From Nostoc sp. TCL26-01 (lineage in GTDB: Bacteria; Cyanobacteriota; Cyanobacteriia; Cyanobacteriales; Nostocaceae): DNA of 64,000 nt. The DNA lies in the NCBI RefSeq assembly GCF_013393945.1, contig NZ_CP040297.1, forward strand, positions 6,701,103 to 6,765,102, written 5' to 3'. How positions within the stretch are numbered: position 1 is the stretch's first letter; each line of letters begins with the position of its first letter. The position numbers and the translations under genes are program-made. A model generated the notes under the pieces. It saw only the letters and a list, made by a program, of their open reading frames with translations. It had not been told where the DNA came from and ran no database searches. Below, piece by piece: positions 59,616 to 64,000 of this stretch.

Positions 59616-62088
59616 AGAAATCAGAGTTTGTGGTACTGTGCAAGGGGTAGGATTTCGCCCTACTGTATATCGTCTGGCTAAAGCTTGCGGCTTGCGGGGT
59701 GATGTTTGTAATGATGGACAAGGAGTGTTAATTCGCGTATCTGGTAGTGAAGCGGCTTTAACAGAATTTGTCCTTAAGTTACAGCAAGAATGTCCACCAC
59801 TAGCCAGAATTAATCAACTTATAAGAACACGCTATGAAGGTGAATTAAACTGTGATAGTTTTGTGATTTCTCCTAGTGTGAGTAGTAAAGTCCAGACAGA
59901 AATTGCCCCTGATGCTGCTACTTGTCCTCAATGTCAGCAAGAGATATTTGACCCTTTTAGTCGATTTTATCGTTATCCTTTCACCAACTGTACTCACTGT
60001 GGCCCCCGTTTAAGTATTATTCGCGCTATTCCTTACGACAGATGCAATACCAGTATGTCTGCGTTTGTCATGTGTCCTCAATGCGAGAGAGAATACCACG
60101 ATATCGAAAATCGCCGCTTTCATGCCCAACCTACAGCTTGTCACATTTGCGGCCCCCAGGCTTGGTTAGAACGTGCTGATGGTAAGCCTGTTGATGCTTC
60201 CATGTTTTCTATGATGGATGATGTGGATGCTGTTTGTACCTTGTTGCAGAAAGGCGAGATAGTCGCCATTAAGGGCATAGGTGGTATTCATCTTGCTTGT
60301 GATGCCACACAAGAGACGGCTGTGCAAAAATTACGCCAGCGTAAGCAAAGATATCATAAACCCTTCGCTTTAATGGCAAGGGACATAAAAGTTATTGAAG
60401 AATATTGCATAGTTACTAATAAAGAAAAAGAGTTATTAGCCAGTTCCGCAGCGCCTATTGTGTTGTTGGAGAAAAGGGGACAAATCAATTCAAAATTCAA
60501 AATTCGTCTTGGAAAGTTAGGCGGGACGGAAACCGACACCGCCTACTTTCCGCAAAATTCAAAATGGAAGAATGAAAGAATGGGACAAAGAGATAATTTT
60601 TTCTCCCCATTTCCTCCTCTCCCCATTTCCTCATCCGTCGCACCAGGGCAAAATACTCTTGGCTTTATGCTACCTTATACGCCTTTGCATCATTTAATTT
60701 TGCGACGGATGAATCGTCCGATTGTTTTAACTAGTGGTAATCTGGCTGATGAACCCCAATGTATTGATAATGATGATGCTAGAGCAAAGTTAGGTAAAAT
60801 AGCTGATTATTTGCTTTTGCATAATCGGGAGATTGTGAACCGAATAGATGATTCAGTTGTACGGGTTGTCGATAATAAATTACAAGTCATTCGTCGTGCT
60901 AGAGGTTATGCACCAACACCGATTAATTTACCACCAGGATTTGATCATGTTCCGCAGATTTTAGCAATGGGTGGTGAGTTAAAAAATACCTTTTGCTTAT
61001 TACGTGATGGTGAAGCAATTCTGTCTCAACATTTGGGTGATTTAGCAAATGCTGAAGCATTTAATGCTTATCAAGAGACACTGAATTTATACTTAAATCT
61101 ATTTAACCATCAACCAGAAGCGATCGCTATCGATTTCCACCCTGAATATCTATCTAGTAAACTTGGTCAAGAACTCGCCATAGCTAATCAAATCCCGCTT
61201 ATTTCTACTCAACATCATCACGCCCATATTGCTGCTTGTATGGCAGAAAATGGCATACCTTTAGACTCATCACCAGTTTTAGGTATAGCTTTTGATGGTT
61301 TGGGTTATGGTACAGATGGTACACTCTGGGGGGGAGAGTTTCTGTTAGCTGATTACCGCAAGTTTCAGCGTCTTGCTACATTTAAGCCAGTCCCGATGAT
61401 TGGTGGGACACAAGCAATTTATCAACCTTGGCGCAATACCTATGCTCACTTATTGAATGCGAATATTTGGGATGATTGTCAACAGCAATACAGTAACTTA
61501 GAAATTTTCAGATTTTTGAATAAAAAGCCAATAAATTTACTCAATCAGCTTGTAGAAAAAGGTATTAATACTCCTCTTGCATCTTCAGTTGGACGACTCT
61601 TTGACGCTGTAGCAGCAGCTATGGGGATTTGTCGGGAAGAATGTAGCTATGAAGGACAAGCAGCGATCGCCTTAGAAGCGATCGTTGATCTTCACACATT
61701 AAATAATCATGAAGAAATGGGAATATATCCCTTTAATTTTGTCTTTTCCGATAATATTTACTATATAGAGTCAAAACCAATGTGGCAATTATTGCTAGAT
61801 GACTTACAGCAGCAAACTCCTCAATCAGTTATTGCTGCCAAGTTTCACAAGAGTTTAGCAAGTGCTATTGTCGAAATGGTCAAACATCTTTGTCAAAATA
61901 ACTTAATTAATCAAGTTGTGCTGACAGGAGGCGTGTTTCAAAATCGCATTTTATCGCAGTTAGTTAATCAAGGCTTGCAAGACTTAAAAATAAATGTCTT
62001 AACTCACAGCTTAGTCCCCACAAATGATGGTGGTTTATCCTTGGGACAAGCAGTAATTACTGCCGCAAAATTAATGAATAATAGTTAA
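59605..62088 (+). CDS. hypF: Carbamoyltransferase HypF
   Basis: 827 residues; makes the carbamoyl-thiocarboxylate that gives the CN ligands of the NiFe site. Acylphosphatase domain (VCGTVQGVGFRPT, residues 8-20), two zinc fingers (CPQC and CTHCGP; CPQC and CHICGP, residues 107-183), YrdC-like domain (HKPFALMARD) and carbamoyltransferase (TQHHHAHIAACMAENG, AFDGLGYGTDGTLWGGE, TGGVFQNRIL). Between VVLLEKRG and VAPGQNTLGFMLPYTP, where homologues have a short link, about 51 residues (293-343) are encoded by a palindromic repeat. The protein is about 50 longer than usual, frame kept. Confidence 0.94.
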   Translation: MVTEEIRVCGTVQGVGFRPTVYRLAKACGLRGDVCNDGQGVLIRVSGSEAALTEFVLKLQQECPPLARINQLIRTRYEGELNCDSFVISPSVSSKVQTEIAPDAATCPQCQQEIFDPFSRFYRYPFTNCTHCGPRLSIIRAIPYDRCNTSMSAFVMCPQCEREYHDIENRRFHAQPTACHICGPQAWLERADGKPVDASMFSMMDDVDAVCTLLQKGEIVAIKGIGGIHLACDATQETAVQKLRQRKQRYHKPFALMARDIKVIEEYCIVTNKEKELLASSAAPIVLLEKRGQINSKFKIRLGKLGGTETDTAYFPQNSKWKNERMGQRDNFFSPFPPLPISSSVAPGQNTLGFMLPYTPLHHLILRRMNRPIVLTSGNLADEPQCIDNDDARAKLGKIADYLLLHNREIVNRIDDSVVRVVDNKLQVIRRARGYAPTPINLPPGFDHVPQILAMGGELKNTFCLLRDGEAILSQHLGDLANAEAFNAYQETLNLYLNLFNHQPEAIAIDFHPEYLSSKLGQELAIANQIPLISTQHHHAHIAACMAENGIPLDSSPVLGIAFDGLGYGTDGTLWGGEFLLADYRKFQRLATFKPVPMIGGTQAIYQPWRNTYAHLLNANIWDDCQQQYSNLEIFRFLNKKPINLLNQLVEKGINTPLASSVGRLFDAVAAAMGICREECSYEGQAAIALEAIVDLHTLNNHEEMGIYPFNFVFSDNIYYIESKPMWQLLLDDLQQQTPQSVIAAKFHKSLASAIVEMVKHLCQNNLINQVVLTGGVFQNRILSQLVNQGLQDLKINVLTHSLVPTNDGGLSLGQAVITAAKLMNNS
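60481..60633. repeat. In-frame repeat insertion in hypF
   Basis: AATTCAAAATTC direct repeats, then an inverted pair GGAAAGTTAGGCGG / CCGCCTACTTTCC and CTCCCCATTTCCTCC-type tandem repeats. The same repeats occur in intergenic DNA of this window (for example 53736-53758). Confidence 0.75.
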
Positions 62089-62151
62089 ATCTTCATCCCC
62101 TTCGTGTCTCTGTGCCTCTGTGGTTCACATCTCTACACTAGGTAAATAAAA

Positions 62152-62415
62152 ATGTGTTTAGGCATCCCCGGAAAAATTACTGAAATCACAGACATTAACC
62201 ACAAATTAGCCATTGTTGATGTGGGTGGTGTGAAACGTCAAGTGAATATTGCCTGCATTGTCAACGAACAACATCCACCAGAAGCTTGTATTGGAGATTG
62301 GGTATTAGTTCATGTCGGTTTCGCCATGAATAGAATCAACGAACAACAAGCAAAAGAAACCTTAAAACTACTACAAGAACTAGCAACCATCCAAGCCGAA
62401 ATTAGTAATGCGTAA
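62152..62415 (+). CDS. hypC: Hydrogenase maturation chaperone HypC
   Basis: 87 residues starting MCLGIPGKITEI, where Cys2 carries the Fe(CN)2CO group with HypD. DVGGVKRQVNIACIV and DWVLVHVGFAMNRI complete the OB-fold pattern. Lies 63 bases after hypF. Confidence 0.95.
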   Translation: MCLGIPGKITEITDINHKLAIVDVGGVKRQVNIACIVNEQHPPEACIGDWVLVHVGFAMNRINEQQAKETLKLLQELATIQAEISNA

Positions 62416-62472
62416 ATTCACATCACCCATAAAAATTATTTTTTAAAAACTCCTTACAGCAATTCTCAACAT

Positions 62473-63624
62473 ATGAAATACGTCGATGAGTTCCGAGAAC
62501 CAGAAAAAGCTGAAGCCTTACGCGGTGAAATAGCCAACCTCAGCCAGCAACTAGAGAAGCCTATCAAAATCATGGAAGTATGTGGTGGACATACTCACGC
62601 AATTTTTAAATACGGTATTGAAGAAATATTACCAGCCAATATTGAACTGATTCATGGCCCTGGTTGTCCAGTGTGTATCATGCCCAGGGGGAGATTAGAC
62701 GATGCGATCGCTATCTCTCAAAACCCCAATGTTATTTTAGCAACCTTTGGCGACACTATGCGCGTTCCTGGTTCTAAAACTAGCCTACTCCAAGCTAGAG
62801 CTACAGGTGCAGATATTCGCATGGTTTATTCTCCCCTCGATAGCTTACAAATTGCCAAAAATCATCCCGATAAACAAATAGTTTTCTTTGCTTTAGGTTT
62901 TGAAACTACAGCCCCCAGTACTGCTTTGACTATCCTCCAAGCTGCGGCAGAAAATATCAATAACTTTAGTATGTTTTGTAATCACGTTCTCGTGATTCCC
63001 GCACTCCAAGCACTATTAGATAACCCTGATTTACAACTAGATGGATTTGTTGGGCCTGGTCATGTCAGTATGGTGATAGGTACTGATCCTTATGAATTTA
63101 TTGCCCAACAATATCATAAGCCAATTGTAGTTTCTGGCTTCGAGCCTTTAGATATTCTCCAATCAATTTGGATGCTATTACAGCAACTCGTAGAACATCG
63201 CTGTGAAGTAGAAAATCAATATAATAGACTAGTAGAAAAAACTGGTAATCAAGTAGCAATAGCAGCCATCAATCAAGTTTTTGCAGTCAGGGAAAGTTTT
63301 GAGTGGCGTGGCTTAAATGAAATCCCTAACTCAGGCTTAAAAATTCGTCCTGAATACGCCCAATTTGACGCTGAAAACAAATTTACCATCCCTAACTTAA
63401 AAGTAGCAGACCACAAAGCCTGTCAGTGCGGTGAAATTCTCAAAGGAGTCCTAAAACCTTGGCAGTGTAAAGTTTTTGGTACAGCTTGCACACCAGAAAC
63501 ACCAATTGGTACTTGCATGGTGTCTTCCGAAGGAGCTTGTGCAGCTTATTATAAATATGGCAGATTCTCGACGACTTTACCCAATAAAATAGTCGAGCAA
63601 TCTAAAGTGACTATCTCTTCATAG
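62473..63624 (+). CDS. hypD: Hydrogenase maturation protein HypD
   Basis: 383 residues. CGGHTHAIFKYGI (active-site Cys for Fe coordination), GPGCPVCIMPRG, and the [4Fe-4S] ligand set at the C-terminus (CQCGEILKGVLKPWQC and GTACTPETPIGTCMVSSEGAC). Builds Fe(CN)2CO with HypC and HypE. Start at 62473; hypE should be beyond the window edge. AT-rich codon use like hypC. Confidence 0.95.
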   Translation: MKYVDEFREPEKAEALRGEIANLSQQLEKPIKIMEVCGGHTHAIFKYGIEEILPANIELIHGPGCPVCIMPRGRLDDAIAISQNPNVILATFGDTMRVPGSKTSLLQARATGADIRMVYSPLDSLQIAKNHPDKQIVFFALGFETTAPSTALTILQAAAENINNFSMFCNHVLVIPALQALLDNPDLQLDGFVGPGHVSMVIGTDPYEFIAQQYHKPIVVSGFEPLDILQSIWMLLQQLVEHRCEVENQYNRLVEKTGNQVAIAAINQVFAVRESFEWRGLNEIPNSGLKIRPEYAQFDAENKFTIPNLKVADHKACQCGEILKGVLKPWQCKVFGTACTPETPIGTCMVSSEGACAAYYKYGRFSTTLPNKIVEQSKVTISS

Positions 63625-63670
63625 CCTCAGAGATAAACTCCACATCAAAACATTTGTGAGGTAAATTTGT

Positions 63671-63886
63671 ATGCCATTTGTCACAGTTAAAATTGCCAGA
63701 GGACACTCCATCGAGAAAAAACGGCAATTAGTAGAAGCCATTACTAATGCCCTCGTTACAGCTTTAGATACCAAACCAGAATGGATTACTATTCATATTG
63801 ATGAATTTGAGCGAGAAAATTGGGCTGTAAATGGAATATTACACTGTGATAGACATCGGAGAAGACATGATGAAACAGGTAGATAA
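63671..63886 (+). CDS. 4-Oxalocrotonate tautomerase-like protein
   Basis: 71 residues. MPFVTVKIARGHSIEKKRQLVEAITNAL has the catalytic Pro2 of the family and the beta-alpha-beta layout. A tautomerase gene lies between hypD and hypE also in related Nostoc strains, where a function in hydrogenase maturation has not been shown. GTAAATTTGT precedes the ATG, no strong Shine-Dalgarno. Confidence 0.85.
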   Translation: MPFVTVKIARGHSIEKKRQLVEAITNALVTALDTKPEWITIHIDEFERENWAVNGILHCDRHRRRHDETGR

Positions 63887-63904
63887 AACTAATTGATGTC
63901 TTTC

Positions 63905-63966
63905 TCTTTGTGTCTTTGTAGTGAAAAATAATTTTATTAACTACGAAGACACAAAGACACAGAGAA
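63905..63966. repeat. Dispersed hairpin repeat, third copy
   Basis: CTCTTTGTGTCTTTGTAGT, AT-rich loop, then ACTACGAAGACACAAAGACA: long near-perfect hairpin of the same design as at 10668 and 12023. Confidence 0.7.
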
Positions 63967-64000
63967 ATTTTTCACCAGAATTAATTACGAATTATTAAAA

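Overview
The window comes from a filamentous, heterocyst-forming cyanobacterium of the Nostoc/Anabaena group. The evidence is an uptake-hydrogenase locus (hupS, hupL) whose large-subunit gene is split by a developmentally excised element carrying its own XisC recombinase. Supporting signs are the very frequent GCGATCGC octamer (HIP1), heptameric tandem repeats of the STRR type, a type IV pilus secretin, the arginine dihydrolase AgrE and a CoaR-type regulator. Family names below come from motif reading only; no database search was possible.

Layout. 1-12.5 kb: 3' part of pilQ, a parvulin-type foldase, a 212-bp tandem duplication, an SRPBCC protein, a Crp/Fnr regulator, a giant alpha-2-macroglobulin-like lipoprotein and a secreted DUF4360-like protein, with several families of miniature repeat elements, one nested in another. 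12.5-16.3 kb: redox block (glutathione reductase, peroxiredoxin, divergent Fur/PerR-like regulator) and a ROK sugar kinase. 16.7-21 kb: two paralogous unknown proteins (one frameshifted at a run of nine A), a PEP-CTERM-like surface protein and an O-antigen-ligase-like membrane protein. 21.8-30.3 kb: sucrase/ferredoxin-like protein, divergent manganese ABC transporter (mntC / mntAB), CoaR, a DUF1400 alpha/beta hydrolase and an EamA permease. 31-39 kb: hybrid histidine kinase with a cyanobacteriochrome-like GAF domain, AgrE, DUF2085-, DUF4058- and AlkA-like proteins, and a toxin-antitoxin pair whose toxin has lost its ATG start.

39.6-53.4 kb is the centre of interest. An OLD-family ATPase/TOPRIM nuclease lies tail to tail with hupL. 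hupL is interrupted by a 7,591-bp element bounded by 16-bp near-identical direct repeats; removing it restores a 531-residue HupL exactly in frame. Besides xisC the element carries an AAA ATPase/TOPRIM pair resembling RloAB/AbiL/PARIS-type anti-phage modules, a PIN toxin-antitoxin pair, a PD-(D/E)XK nuclease-like protein and an ATPase fused to a PD-(D/E)XK-like domain. A programmed developmental element therefore appears to double as a defence and addiction island. Upstream, an unrecognised 190-residue gene sits between hupS and hupL, where the two genes are normally adjacent.

54-64 kb: a convergent overlapping pair of small ribbon-helix-helix-like proteins, then a long same-strand series that matures the hydrogenase: TPR protein, two small membrane proteins, a NifU-Rieske fusion, an NHL-repeat protein, hypF (with a repeat-derived in-frame insertion), hypC, hypD and a 4-oxalocrotonate tautomerase-like protein. 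The hyp series (CN/CO ligand synthesis for the NiFe site) and hupSL (the H2-oxidising enzyme that recycles H2 from nitrogenase) together form the functional core.
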